Assembly (NCBI RefSeq): GCF_004346845.1 | Contig: NZ_SMGI01000001.1 | Span: 372,001-436,000, forward strand | DNA: 64,000 nt | DNA from: Winogradskyella wandonensis | GTDB lineage: Bacteria; Bacteroidota; Bacteroidia; Flavobacteriales; Flavobacteriaceae | Direction of reading: 5' to 3' | In this document: positions 17,577-26,189 of the stretch, in pieces | Layout of the letters: each line of letters opens with the position of its first letter | Numbering within the stretch: the stretch's first letter is position 1 | The notes under the pieces: generated by a model | Told to the model about the DNA's origin: nothing | The model's database searches: none | What the model saw: the letters and a program-made list of their open reading frames with translations, nothing else | Program-made: the position numbers and the translations under genes

Positions 17577-19781
17577 ATGAGTGTTGCACAAATTAACTTG
17601 CATTCAGAACTTAAAAAATATTTTGGATTTTCGGAATTCAAGGGATTGCAAGAAGACGTTATAAGAAATGTTGTAGCTGGTAATAATACATTTGTAATTA
17701 TGCCTACAGGAGGCGGAAAATCGCTCTGTTATCAGCTTCCTGCACTTATAAAAGAAGGAACAGCGATAGTGGTTTCTCCACTAATTGCATTAATGAAAAA
17801 TCAAGTCGATGCCATACGTGGTGTTTCCGATAACGATGGTGTTGCTCACGTTTTAAATTCGTCTTTAAATAAAACCGAAGTTAAGCGTGTAAAAGAAGAT
17901 ATTACCAATGGTATTACCAAATTACTTTATGTTGCTCCAGAATCGTTAACCAAGGAAGAGCATGTTGATTTTCTTAGAACGGTGACCATTTCCTTTATGG
18001 CGGTTGATGAGGCACATTGTATTAGCGAATGGGGACACGATTTTAGACCAGAGTACAGAAATCTAAAACATATAATTAAGCGTATAGGCGATAATATTCC
18101 TATCGTTGGATTAACAGCAACGGCTACGCCGAAAGTACAAGAAGATATTTTAAAGAGTTTGGGAATCCAAGATGCGGTTACATTTAAAGCGTCTTTTAAT
18201 AGACCAAACTTATATTACGAAGTACGTCCAAAAACCAAAAATGTTGATGCAGATATTATTCGTTTTATAAAGCAAAATGAAGGTAAATCTGGTATTGTGT
18301 ATTGTCTTAGCCGTAAACGTGTAGAAGAATTAGCACAAGTTCTGCAGGTTAACGGAATAAAAGCAGTGCCCTATCATGCGGGTCTAGATGCAAAAACACG
18401 AGTGAAGCATCAAGATATGTTTTTGATGGAAGATACGGATGTTGTTGTTGCAACTATAGCTTTTGGTATGGGTATCGATAAGCCAGATGTGCGTTTTGTT
18501 ATTCATCACGATATTCCTAAAAGTATCGAAAGCTATTACCAAGAAACAGGACGTGCGGGACGCGATGGTGGAGAAGGCCACTGCTTGGCATACTATGCTT
18601 ATAAAGATATCGAAAAGCTCGAAAAATTTATGGCTGGTAAGCCTGTTGCAGAGCAAGAAATTGGTCATGCTTTGCTTCAAGAAGTTGTGGCTTTCGCCGA
18701 AACTTCTATTTCTAGACGTAAATTTATTCTGCATTATTTTGGCGAAGAATTCGATAACGAAACTGGCGAAGGTGGCGATATGGACGATAATGTTCGTTTT
18801 CCGAAACCGCAAAAAGAAGCTAAAGACGACGTTAAAGTTGTTTTAGATGTTGTAAAAAAGACCAACCAAAAGTATAAGGCTAAAGATTTGGTAAAAGTTA
18901 TTGTTGGTAAGTCTAACGCTTTAGTATCCTCTCATAAGACAGATCAACAAGATTTCTTTGGGATTGGTAAAGACAAGGAACCGCGTTATTGGATGGCCTT
19001 AATTCGCCAAATTCTGGTAGCAAAATTGCTTAAAAAAGACATAGAGACTTACGGTGTGTTGCGTATTACAAAAGAAGGCGAAGATTTTCTAAAAAATCCG
19101 CAAAGCTTTATGATGGCCGAAGACCACGTTTTCGATGAGCATACGGACGACAGCATCATCACCAATGCCAAATCTAGCTCTGCTGGAGTAGTCGATGAAA
19201 AACTCATGGGCATGCTAAAAGATTTGCGCAAGTCTAGTGCTAAGCGTTTAGGCGTGCCGCCTTTTGTTATTTTTCAAGATCCTTCTCTAGAGGATATGGC
19301 GCTTAAATACCCAATAACACTAGAAGAATTATCTAACGTCCATGGGGTTGGTGAAAGCAAGGCAAAGAAATATGGTAGGGATTTTATAGCACTTATAAAG
19401 GATTATGTAGAAGAAAACGATATCATTAGACCAGAGGATATGGTTGTAAAGTCCACTGGAAGCAATTCTGGTATAAAATTGTATATCATCCAGAATGTTG
19501 ATAGAAAATTGCCCTTAGACGATATTGCCTCTGCAAAAGGTATGGAAATGCCAGAGTTTATAAAAGAGATGGAGGCTATCGTATTCTCAGGAACAAAGCT
19601 AGATATTTCTTATTGGATAGATGAAATTTTAGATGAAGACCAACAAGAAGAGATTCACGACTACTTTATGGAATCTGAAACCGATAAAATAGACGTTGCT
19701 ATTGACGAGTTTGATGGCGATTACGATGACGAAGAACTCCGCTTGTATCGTATTAAGTTTATTAGTGAGGTGGCGAATTAG
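17577..19781 (+). CDS. recQ: ATP-dependent DNA helicase RecQ
   Basis: A 734-residue RecQ helicase. Motif I is MPTGGGKS (to S49), the DEAH box is D144-E145-A146-H147, and motif VI is YQETGRAGRDG (about 321-331). A RecQ C-terminal winged helix and an HRDC domain (about 535-615) follow, then a helix-turn-helix-like tail. It unwinds recombination and fork intermediates. Oddly, the zinc site of E. coli RecQ (four cysteines after RR..L..FGE) is absent: the equivalent stretch, S379 to about D404, is rich in Gly and Asp, and no cysteine occurs after residue 336. The gene is divergent from kdsD. Confidence 0.92.
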   Translation: MSVAQINLHSELKKYFGFSEFKGLQEDVIRNVVAGNNTFVIMPTGGGKSLCYQLPALIKEGTAIVVSPLIALMKNQVDAIRGVSDNDGVAHVLNSSLNKTEVKRVKEDITNGITKLLYVAPESLTKEEHVDFLRTVTISFMAVDEAHCISEWGHDFRPEYRNLKHIIKRIGDNIPIVGLTATATPKVQEDILKSLGIQDAVTFKASFNRPNLYYEVRPKTKNVDADIIRFIKQNEGKSGIVYCLSRKRVEELAQVLQVNGIKAVPYHAGLDAKTRVKHQDMFLMEDTDVVVATIAFGMGIDKPDVRFVIHHDIPKSIESYYQETGRAGRDGGEGHCLAYYAYKDIEKLEKFMAGKPVAEQEIGHALLQEVVAFAETSISRRKFILHYFGEEFDNETGEGGDMDDNVRFPKPQKEAKDDVKVVLDVVKKTNQKYKAKDLVKVIVGKSNALVSSHKTDQQDFFGIGKDKEPRYWMALIRQILVAKLLKKDIETYGVLRITKEGEDFLKNPQSFMMAEDHVFDEHTDDSIITNAKSSSAGVVDEKLMGMLKDLRKSSAKRLGVPPFVIFQDPSLEDMALKYPITLEELSNVHGVGESKAKKYGRDFIALIKDYVEENDIIRPEDMVVKSTGSNSGIKLYIIQNVDRKLPLDDIASAKGMEMPEFIKEMEAIVFSGTKLDISYWIDEILDEDQQEEIHDYFMESETDKIDVAIDEFDGDYDDEELRLYRIKFISEVAN

Positions 19782-19788
19782 TATTTTA

Positions 19789-19871
19789 GTTAGAAGTTAG
19801 AAGTTAGAAGTTAGAAGTTAGAAGTTAGAAGTTAGAAGTTGGAAGTTAGAAGTTAGAAGTTGGAAGTTAGC
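19789..19871. repeat. tandem heptamer array, (GTTAGAA)n
   Basis: Eleven full heptamers run from 19789 to 19865: seven GTTAGAA, one GTTGGAA, two GTTAGAA, one GTTGGAA, then a partial GTTAGC. The array begins eight bases after the recQ stop and ends nine bases before the stop of the convergent small gene. The period is seven, so it could not keep frame if translated, and it lies outside both genes. Confidence 0.95.
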
Positions 19872-19879
19872 TTTGTTGA

Positions 19880-20323
19880 TTATTTCTCCTCATACTTCGT
19901 AAACAAAATATCCTGCTTTTTAGCTTTTAGCTGTATGCTTGTAATTCTGCTATTTTGTAGTGTTTTGATATCTGCTTCTTCTATTTGGAAATCTATTTTA
20001 GTGATGCTTCGATTTGAAACGTTCGAATAATCAGATTCTAATTCAGACATATCAGAATTCAATTGCAATTCTATATTGTCACCTTTTAAGATTAATCTAG
20101 CTCCTTTTAAAGTTTTAATATGAAATTGTCCCACAACCACAGTTTGGAAAAAATAATAACCACCTAACTCATTCAGTCCTGCATATAAAACGTTGTTTTC
20201 AGAAATACCAAAAGGTTTTTGCTCTATATCGTTTATTATTGCTTCAGTATGGTCATCTACGTGTAGTTTTTCCATTGCTCTGATGTTTCCCATGCTAGCG
20301 AGTATTTTGGTGATAAATTTCAT
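19880..20323 (-). CDS. hypothetical protein
   Basis: A 147-residue protein that I do not recognise. It has no signal peptide or membrane segment. The N-terminus is amphipathic (ITKILASMGNIRAMEKLHVDDHTEAI); the rest alternates polar and hydrophobic residues in short strands (FHIKTLKGARLILKGDNIELQLNSD), suggesting a small beta-rich fold. Codon use and composition match the neighbours. It converges on recQ across the heptamer array and is bounded upstream by a dispersed palindrome. Function unknown. Confidence 0.6.
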   Translation of the reverse strand: MKFITKILASMGNIRAMEKLHVDDHTEAIINDIEQKPFGISENNVLYAGLNELGGYYFFQTVVVGQFHIKTLKGARLILKGDNIELQLNSDMSELESDYSNVSNRSITKIDFQIEEADIKTLQNSRITSIQLKAKKQDILFTKYEEK

Positions 20324-20374
20324 ATTAGTTAGTTTTCAACAAAACTAAAAGATTAATTCAATTTTGAAAACAAA

Positions 20375-20449
20375 CGTCACACTGAGCTTGTCGAAGTGTA
20401 ATAAAAAGTAGTTTTAAGTTGCACGGTTTCGATAAGCTCACCCTGACAG
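20375..20449. repeat. dispersed palindromic element, inverted pair
   Basis: An arm with ACTGAGCTTGTCGAAGTG (about 20375-20398) is mirrored by GGTTTCGATAAGCTCACC and CTGACA (about 20424-20449). The arms are the same element family as at 15248-15318 but with AAGCTC in place of GCGCTC. It lies in the 249-base gap between a hypothetical gene and the divergent PPIase gene; nothing else is seen there apart from the PPIase promoter. Confidence 0.75.
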
Positions 20450-20539
20450 ATGACTAAGTATTTTAATCTGTATTTACGAATAGCAATTGCTCATTACAAC
20501 AAATCGTAAGTCTAAATTCGTCAATCGTCATTCATTTGT

Positions 20540-20547
20540 TATCTTTG
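20540..20547 (+). promoter_or_regulatory. -7 element (TATCTTTG) of the PPIase gene
   Basis: A perfect TAnnTTTG match 26 bases before the ATG at 20573, giving a leader of about 20 bases. A matching -33 TTTG is not evident. Confidence 0.45.
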
Positions 20548-20572
20548 CAGCCTTAAATAAAACACAGAAGAG

Positions 20573-21505
20573 ATGCAAGACGGTTTATACGCAAAATTCA
20601 ATACATCAAAAGGGGAAATTTTAGTCAATCTTGAATTTGAAAAAACACCAGGTACAGTAGGTAACTTTGTAGCTTTAGCAGAAGGAAATTTAGAAAATTC
20701 GGCTAAACCTCAAGGAACACCTTATTATGATGGTTTAAAATTTCATAGAGTTATTCCAGATTTTATGATTCAAGGTGGTTGCCCTTTAGGAACGGGTACT
20801 GGTAATCCAGGATATAAGTTCGATGATGAGATTCATCCAGATTTAAAACATGATGGTCCAGGAGTATTGTCTATGGCAAATGCAGGTCCAGGCACAAACG
20901 GAAGTCAGTTTTTTATCACACACATTGCTACAGATTGGTTAGACGGCAAACACACTGTTTTTGGAAAAGTAGCTGAAGGACAAGATGTGGTTGATGCAGT
21001 AGCTCAAGGTGATACGATTGAAAGTATAGAGATTGTAAGAGTAGGTAAAGCTGCTGAAAACTTTAATGCTGTTGAAGCCTTTAGAGTTTTTGAAGGTGCT
21101 AGAGAGAAAAGGGTTGCTGCAGAACGCGAAGCTAGACGCACTGAGTTAGATAAATTAGCTGCTGGTTTTGAAGAAACAGCTTCAGGCTTACGTTACCAAA
21201 TCCTTCAAAAAGGAGACGGTAAAAAAGCTGAAAAAGGCAACATGGTTTCTGTACATTACAAAGGTCAGTTAGCTGACGGCACTGTATTTGATTCATCTTA
21301 CAAAAGAAATGCGCCTTTAGACTTTCAAGTTGGTGTAGGACAAGTAATCTCGGGTTGGGACGAAGGTATTTGTCTCTTAAATGTAGGAGATAAAGCACGT
21401 TTAGTTATTCCTAGTGATTTAGGTTACGGTAGTGCAGGCGCAGGTGGCGTTATACCACCAAATGCAACCCTAGTATTCGATGTTGAATTAATGGATGTAA
21501 AGTAA
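20573..21505 (+). CDS. dual-domain peptidylprolyl isomerase (cyclophilin-FKBP fusion)
   Basis: A 310-residue protein joining two unrelated proline isomerases. Residues about 1-150 are a cyclophilin: [13 protein letters not shown] holds the catalytic Arg, and [17 protein letters not shown] and [12 protein letters not shown] follow. A charged helical linker (about 160-200, [16 protein letters not shown]) leads to an FKBP domain (about 205-310) with [27 protein letters not shown] and [27 protein letters not shown]. No signal peptide is seen, so it is probably cytoplasmic and helps fold proteins. Cyclophilin-FKBP chimaeras are known from flavobacteria. It has its own promoter and terminator. Confidence 0.92.
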   Translation: MQDGLYAKFNTSKGEILVNLEFEKTPGTVGNFVALAEGNLENSAKPQGTPYYDGLKFHRVIPDFMIQGGCPLGTGTGNPGYKFDDEIHPDLKHDGPGVLSMANAGPGTNGSQFFITHIATDWLDGKHTVFGKVAEGQDVVDAVAQGDTIESIEIVRVGKAAENFNAVEAFRVFEGAREKRVAAEREARRTELDKLAAGFEETASGLRYQILQKGDGKKAEKGNMVSVHYKGQLADGTVFDSSYKRNAPLDFQVGVGQVISGWDEGICLLNVGDKARLVIPSDLGYGSAGAGGVIPPNATLVFDVELMDVK

Positions 21506-21561
21506 GTAGATAACCTTTTTTTTATAAATCATTAGTAATCAAATTGTTGAGATACTAAAAA

Positions 21562-21592
21562 AACGCTTCAAAATGTCTTGAAGCGTTTTTTT
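21562..21592 (+). terminator. rho-independent terminator of the PPIase gene
   Basis: AACGCTTCAA (21562-21571) pairs perfectly with TTGAAGCGTT (21578-21587) around a six-base loop and is followed by a run of T. Confidence 0.85.
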
Positions 21593-21672
21593 ATTTCATC
21601 TTTTCTGCAAAATTAATATACTCAGTTAATTTTTTGTGTACATTAGATTTTTATTGATAGTCCCCCAACCCA

Positions 21673-22095
21673 ATGATAACAGTGAAAAGTTCAGTATTTT
21701 CTAGTAAGATTCTTAAGGAATTAAGCTACGATTTTGGAGATGTTTATATATTCGATGGCTTTGTAGTCTCGGAAATTAATAGTGGCGTTACTATTACTTG
21801 GGACGACCACGCCAAACAAATTGTAGACGATGTTACTTCTTTTTTAAATACTGATGGTAGCGATTTGGTATATATCTCTAATCGGATTAATTCTTACGCG
21901 GTAAAGCCCAACGATTGGTTAAAGTTTTTTACAAATAGTTATTCTCTTAAGGGCTATGGTGTTGTGGCAAATACAAAAGGGAGTATTATGAATACCGTTA
22001 TAGAAAATCTTTTCTTTAATAAAAAAATACAGCGGTTTAATAGTTTAGAAGCAGCTGTACAATGGGCCAAGGATAGAGTTTTGGTAGACATTTAA
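21673..22095 (+). CDS. STAS/SpoIIAA-like small protein
   Basis: A 140-residue soluble protein. Alternating strands and helices (VYIFDGFVVSEINSGVTITW, DLVYISNRINSY, GYGVVANTK, LEAAVQWAKDRV) resemble the STAS/SpoIIAA-like fold often seen as small stand-alone proteins in flavobacteria, but no catalytic or phosphorylation residue is evident. The gene is monocistronic, with a terminator 25 bases after the stop. Its role is unknown; the fold call is from pattern only. Confidence 0.55.
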   Translation: MITVKSSVFSSKILKELSYDFGDVYIFDGFVVSEINSGVTITWDDHAKQIVDDVTSFLNTDGSDLVYISNRINSYAVKPNDWLKFFTNSYSLKGYGVVANTKGSIMNTVIENLFFNKKIQRFNSLEAAVQWAKDRVLVDI

Positions 22096-22119
22096 ACGTA
22101 ACAAATTTAATAAATAGTC

Positions 22120-22144
22120 GTCTCACTTATAGTGAGACTTTTTT
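22120..22144 (+). terminator. rho-independent terminator
   Basis: GTCTCAC (22120-22126), loop TTATA, GTGAGAC (22132-22138), then six T. It ends the STAS-like gene and shows that the in-frame TTG at 22143 cannot be the start of the following gene. Confidence 0.85.
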
Positions 22145-22166
22145 GCCAATACCAATCCATATTTTT

Positions 22167-22862
22167 ATGAAACCTAAATTCTTATTTCTAATATTAATTT
22201 GTGCTATCTTTTTTTCTGCTTGTTCATCGTCCGTTGACTATTCGGATGCTTTCAAAAAGCAAACTCAAGGTAAATATTTATTCAACGCCGATGATATTAT
22301 AACTATTTCCTATGAAGATAATCAGCTTTATATGGATTGGCGTGGTGTAAAGACTAAGCCAGTGGTTACAGATACAAACGAGTTTTTTGTGCCAGATTTG
22401 TACAAAAAATTACGTTTTGCCACGCATCCACAAACCAATAAACACTATTTAGCTGTGGTTTCTGAGACTAATCCAGATAGTTTAAGTTACGATTATTTAA
22501 AAGTTGCAGATGACTATAAAACACCTAGCGAATATCTAGATGCAAAAGATTGGGATAGCGCTTTAGAAGGATTTTTAAAAATAAAAGCAGAGGACTCTAC
22601 AAGTGAATTTATAAATCAATACAAGTTCAATCGACTGGGCTATAAGTATATAAGAGAAAAGAATTTCGATGATGCTATAGGCGTTTTAATGATGAATACA
22701 AAACTGCATCCTAACAGTCCAAATACCTATGATAGCTTAGGGCAGGCTTACTTAGTGTCTGGAGATAGTTTAAATGCTTACGAGAATTACAAAAAGGCTT
22801 ACAACCTAAATAAAGGAAACAAAAGAGCTAGACGCTACATCGATGCTTTTGAGAAGAACTAA
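22167..22862 (+). CDS. TPR-containing lipoprotein
   Basis: A protein of about 231 residues. MKPKFLFLILICAIFFSAC is a lipoprotein signal peptide with the lipobox FSAC, so the mature protein starts at Cys and is tethered to a membrane. The first half is a beta-rich region of unknown type. The C-terminal ~90 residues hold tetratricopeptide-like helices (NFDDAIGVLMMNTKLHPNSPNTYDSLGQAYL; LNAYENYKKAYNLNKGN). The start is 22167 because the longer frame begins inside a terminator T-run. Function unknown; TPRs suggest a protein-binding role. Confidence 0.68.
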   Translation: MKPKFLFLILICAIFFSACSSSVDYSDAFKKQTQGKYLFNADDIITISYEDNQLYMDWRGVKTKPVVTDTNEFFVPDLYKKLRFATHPQTNKHYLAVVSETNPDSLSYDYLKVADDYKTPSEYLDAKDWDSALEGFLKIKAEDSTSEFINQYKFNRLGYKYIREKNFDDAIGVLMMNTKLHPNSPNTYDSLGQAYLVSGDSLNAYENYKKAYNLNKGNKRARRYIDAFEKN

Positions 22863-22902
22863 AAGCAATGATTAAAAGGATTACGACTATTTTTTTATAG
22901 TT

Positions 22903-22931
22903 AAAAAGCACTTTTAAAGGGTGCTTTTTTT
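22903..22931 (+). terminator. rho-independent terminator
   Basis: AAAAAGCAC (22903-22911) pairs with GTGCTTTTT at 22921-22929 around a nine-base loop, followed by T. It closes the TPR lipoprotein gene and separates it from the 2TM operon. Confidence 0.75.
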
Positions 22932-22982
22932 AGTATCTTACATTTCATCCTAAAAAAACTACAATTGAGTAACTATTGATTT

Positions 22983-23459
22983 ATGAAACTAAAAAGCCTT
23001 TGCATATTTGTATCAAATAAAAAGATAAACGTGGTGTCAACACTTGTAAAAATTTTAGTAATTCTAGTATTTACCATTACTGTAGCTCATGCACAAAAGG
23101 AAAATACGCAAGACATTATTGTTAACATTAGTGGCCTAGACAATGATAAGGGAAGACTTTTAGTTGGACTTTATAATTCTGAAGCTAATTTTTTAGACCA
23201 ACGATTTATGTCAGTTATTGGAGAAATTTCTAACAAAACAGGAAAGGTGGTCTTTACAGACGTACCAGAAGGTATTTATGCCGTATCATTTATTCACGAC
23301 GAGAATAACAATGGTAAAATGGATACTAATTTCTTGGGTATTCCTAAAGAAGATTATGGTTGCTCCAATAATGCTAGAGGCACCATGGGACCTCCAAAAT
23401 GGAAAGACGCTAAGTTTGAACTTAAAGGCGAAAGCAAAATAATTACGATAACGCTTTAG
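22983..23459 (+). CDS. DUF2141 domain protein, secreted
   Basis: A 158-residue protein with a hydrophobic signal segment (LVKILVILVFTITVAHAQ) and a DUF2141 domain: GRLLVGLYNSEANF, then VPEGIYAVSFIHDENNNGKMDTNFLGIPKEDYG, with its conserved HDEN..GKMD and YG.S.N features. The family is an Ig-like periplasmic or secreted fold with no assigned activity. It heads a run of seven closely spaced genes ending in a LytTR regulator, so it may be a sensed or regulated envelope component of that system. The 26-base gap to the next gene favours co-transcription. Confidence 0.78.
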   Translation: MKLKSLCIFVSNKKINVVSTLVKILVILVFTITVAHAQKENTQDIIVNISGLDNDKGRLLVGLYNSEANFLDQRFMSVIGEISNKTGKVVFTDVPEGIYAVSFIHDENNNGKMDTNFLGIPKEDYGCSNNARGTMGPPKWKDAKFELKGESKIITITL

Positions 23460-23485
23460 AAATCATCAATCAAATCAATATAAAA

Positions 23486-24109
23486 ATGAAAAATTTACTC
23501 ATACTCCTCGTAATACTATTAACTGGTATTACAGATGCTCAGACCAATTTTGAAAAAGGTATGGACAAAGCTTTTCAGCTTTGGAACGCAGATAAAACCG
23601 AAGAAGCACAAAACTTATTTGAGCGTATTGCCAATGCCGAAAAAAAGAACTGGCTACCGCACTATTATATTGCACAAATCAACAGTCTAAAAAGTTGGAA
23701 TGAGAAAGACGAAACTGTATTAAAAGCACAATTAGATAAAGCACAAGAACATCTAAATATTGCTATGGCTCTTAGCCCCAATAATCCAGAATTACTAGTG
23801 ATGCAAGGACAGATTTATACCAATTGGGTTGCCTTTGACGGTAGAACTTACGGAATGAAATATGCTGCAAAGGTTTCAGAATTGTATGCAAAAGCTTACG
23901 CGCTAGCACCAAAAAATCCTAGAGTAGTAATGTGTAAGGCAGATTGGGCCATGGGTTCGGCGCGTTATTTTGGCCAAGACCCAACACCATTTTGTAAAGA
24001 GCTAGAAGGTTCTATAGACTTATTCGATTCGTTTGAGCCTGAAAGTAAATACCATCCTAATTGGGGTAAAAACAGGGCGCAAGAAGCTGTAAAGCCTTGT
24101 AAAGAGTAA
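23486..24109 (+). CDS. exported TPR-like protein
   Basis: A 207-residue protein with a signal peptide (MKNLLILLVILLTGITDAQ) and helical repeats of TPR type (FEKGMDKAFQLWNADKTEEA; AQEHLNIAMALSPNNPELLV; AKVSELYAKAYALAPKNPRV). Two or three repeats fill the mature protein. Exported proteins of this kind are often annotated only as tetratricopeptide proteins. It lies between the DUF2141 gene and the 2TM histidine kinase with gaps of about 25 bases, so it belongs to the same putative operon and may act in the periplasm with it. No enzyme motif is seen. Confidence 0.68.
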   Translation: MKNLLILLVILLTGITDAQTNFEKGMDKAFQLWNADKTEEAQNLFERIANAEKKNWLPHYYIAQINSLKSWNEKDETVLKAQLDKAQEHLNIAMALSPNNPELLVMQGQIYTNWVAFDGRTYGMKYAAKVSELYAKAYALAPKNPRVVMCKADWAMGSARYFGQDPTPFCKELEGSIDLFDSFEPESKYHPNWGKNRAQEAVKPCKE

Positions 24110-24134
24110 AATCTAAACTATAGAAATTAAAATT

Positions 24135-25490
24135 ATGTTTAAGTCTATTAAAAGTTTAATCATTGTATTTGTTATCGGTTGCTTTGTACTGGTATTTTCA
24201 AATATCCTAAAAGGATTTTGGTTTCAGTATAGTAGTGTAAAATCGTTCTTAATAGACTTTAGTTTTACAATGCTTTACACCTTTGTGTTAAGTTATGTAA
24301 ACACGATTTATTTCAATTACATTAAGAAACAAACTTTTAGTAGTTACGATGTTCTTAAACGTATTCTTTATGGTATTGCAGGCGCAACAGTTATAACGGC
24401 TCTGTCTATCTTTTTGATTAGAATATTAACCGAGACTTTAATTTTCGGGAATTCTATAGAGGAGTTTTTAAAGACAGAGAGTTATAATCAATATGGTTTT
24501 GGTATATGGATAACGCTCACCATAGTATCGTTTTTCTATGTTATTTATTTCTATAACCGTTATCAAAAAACTAAAATAAAAGAGCAGAAAGTTATTGCTG
24601 GTGCTGCAAGTGCAAAGTTTGATGCTTTAAAGAATCAGTTAGACCCACACTTTTTGTTTAATAGCTTAAATGTTTTAACAAGTTTAATCGAAGAGAATCC
24701 AGAAAGCGCCCAAAAGTTTACAACCTCTTTATCTAAAGTATATCGGTATGTTTTAGAGCAAAAAAATAAAGATTTAGTCACTGTAGACGAGGAGTTGCAA
24801 TTTGCAAAGACCTATATGTCTTTGCTAAAAATGCGTTTCGAGGACAGTATTATTTTTGAAATACCTGAAGAGGCTTCAAATCCTGAAAGTAGAGTGGTAC
24901 CCTTATCATTACAACTACTTTTAGAAAATGCGGTAAAGCATAACATGGTAACATCGAGTAAGCCATTACATATCAAAATTTATGAAGATGGTGGTTACTT
25001 AGTAGTCATGAACAATCTACAGCCTAAACAAATTGTAAAAAAGTGTAGCGGCGTAGGTCTAGAAAATATTAAGCAACGTTATAAGTTGCTATCAAATAAA
25101 AAAGTTATCATCAATCAACGAGCAGAGGATTTTGCAGTAGCCATACCAATGCTCACAAAACAAGTATCAATCATGAGACAATCACAATTACCTCAAAACA
25201 GGCTAGACGAGAGTTACGTCAAAGCCCGTAAACGTTTAGAAGAACTCAAGGCCTTTTATGGCAGCTTAGTATCGTACTGTTTAGTTATTCCTTTTTTAAT
25301 ATTTATCTGGTACAGATACTCAAGTCATACCATACAATGGTTTTGGTTTCCTATGTTAGGTTGGGGATTAAGTTTATGCTTTCAAGCCTATAAGGTATTT
25401 ATAGGAGATGGTGCTTTTGGTGCACGTTGGGAAGAACGCAAAATACAAGAGTATATGCGTAAAGAAGAAGAAAATAACCGTTGGAATTAA
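24135..25490 (+). CDS. LytS-type histidine kinase with C-terminal 2TM domain
   Basis: A 451-residue membrane kinase. Four membrane spans fill residues about 8-145. The kinase core follows: phospho-acceptor His172 in LDPHFLFNSLNVL, then an ATPase domain with LLLENAVKHN (N-box) and GVGLENIKQRY. A 2TM domain is fused after the kinase (about 355-451): ESYVKARKRLEELKAFYGSL, two membrane helices, and RWEERKIQEYM. The kinase is therefore held in the membrane at both ends, unlike ordinary LytS-type kinases. The LytTR regulator at 26527 is the probable partner. Signal unknown. Confidence 0.85.
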   Translation: MFKSIKSLIIVFVIGCFVLVFSNILKGFWFQYSSVKSFLIDFSFTMLYTFVLSYVNTIYFNYIKKQTFSSYDVLKRILYGIAGATVITALSIFLIRILTETLIFGNSIEEFLKTESYNQYGFGIWITLTIVSFFYVIYFYNRYQKTKIKEQKVIAGAASAKFDALKNQLDPHFLFNSLNVLTSLIEENPESAQKFTTSLSKVYRYVLEQKNKDLVTVDEELQFAKTYMSLLKMRFEDSIIFEIPEEASNPESRVVPLSLQLLLENAVKHNMVTSSKPLHIKIYEDGGYLVVMNNLQPKQIVKKCSGVGLENIKQRYKLLSNKKVIINQRAEDFAVAIPMLTKQVSIMRQSQLPQNRLDESYVKARKRLEELKAFYGSLVSYCLVIPFLIFIWYRYSSHTIQWFWFPMLGWGLSLCFQAYKVFIGDGAFGARWEERKIQEYMRKEEENNRWN

Positions 25491-25501
25491 AAGAGCGTAT
25501 T

Positions 25502-25825
25502 ATGAAAAATCAAGAATCACATTTAAAACTTCAACGTGCAAAACGAAAACTAGAACGCTTAAAAGGGTTTTACAGACACTTAATGATTTTTACAATTATC
25601 AACTTAGTTATTATATGGCTTAGAGTAAACGATAATCTTGATAGCTGGGATAGTTTTATAACAGAATTATGGAGCCTACATACTTTAAGTACGTTCATAG
25701 TTTGGGGAGCCATCTTGTGTGTACATGCCTTTTCAGTTTTTCTCCTTCCAAACCTGTTGGGTTACGATTGGGAAGAGCGCAAAATTGAACAGTTTATGCA
25801 AGAAGAATTAAATAAAAACAAGTAG
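25502..25825 (+). CDS. 2TM domain-containing protein (first of three)
   Basis: About 107 residues. It has the domain order of the kinase tail: a basic amphipathic helix (LQRAKRKLERLKGFYRHL), two membrane helices (IFTIINLVIIWLRV; TFIVWGAILCVHAFSVFLL) and a cytoplasmic motif YDWEERKIEQFMQEE. The start is 25502 since the frame from 25481 overlaps the kinase end. The protein is a short inner-membrane domain with the same ends as its neighbours and may oligomerise with the kinase. No activity is known for the family (Pfam 2TM). Confidence 0.8.
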   Translation: MKNQESHLKLQRAKRKLERLKGFYRHLMIFTIINLVIIWLRVNDNLDSWDSFITELWSLHTLSTFIVWGAILCVHAFSVFLLPNLLGYDWEERKIEQFMQEELNKNK

Positions 25826-25829
25826 CATC

Positions 25830-26189
25830 ATGGAAAAATATAGTATAGAACCCTATAAAGAAGAACAATCTCCTCTGAAGGATTTTAGAGAAGAAGAAGC
25901 ATACCTAAGAGCAAAAAAGCGAGTAGAAGCCATTTCAGGGTTTTATTGGCATTTGGCATCTTATGTTATTGTCAATGTGTTTTTAATATTACTCATAGGT
26001 TTTAATGCAGGTTTCTCCGGATTTGGTCCTTATGCCACAGCCTTCTTTTGGGGTATTGGACTTTTATTTCATTTTATAGGCGTATTTGGTTTCAATTTTC
26101 TTTTAGGGAAAAATTGGGAACAGCGTAAAATTGAAGAATTTATGCAAAAAGAACGTGAAAAAGACAGTAAATTCAATGGCTATGAATAA
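25830..26189 (+). CDS. 2TM domain-containing protein (second of three)
   Basis: A 119-residue inner-membrane protein. After a polar start it has EEAYLRAKKRVEAISGFYWHL, two membrane helices (SYVIVNVFLILLIGFNAGF; ATAFFWGIGLLFHFIGVFGF) and NWEQRKIEEFMQKERE. It starts four bases after the previous stop and its end overlaps the third 2TM gene, so the array is translationally coupled. It shares the aromatic-His, W.[GA] and WEeRKI..FM positions with the other copies but has diverged elsewhere, indicating an old duplication. Function unknown. Confidence 0.82.
   Translation: MEKYSIEPYKEEQSPLKDFREEEAYLRAKKRVEAISGFYWHLASYVIVNVFLILLIGFNAGFSGFGPYATAFFWGIGLLFHFIGVFGFNFLLGKNWEQRKIEEFMQKEREKDSKFNGYE

Noticed and set aside
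19789-19871. Heptamer array as a phase-variation switch
   Set aside because: It lies after two stop codons outside coding sequence and not within a promoter.
22143-22166. TTG start for the TPR lipoprotein
   Set aside because: It lies in the T-run of a terminator, and the ATG at 22167 begins a perfect lipoprotein signal.
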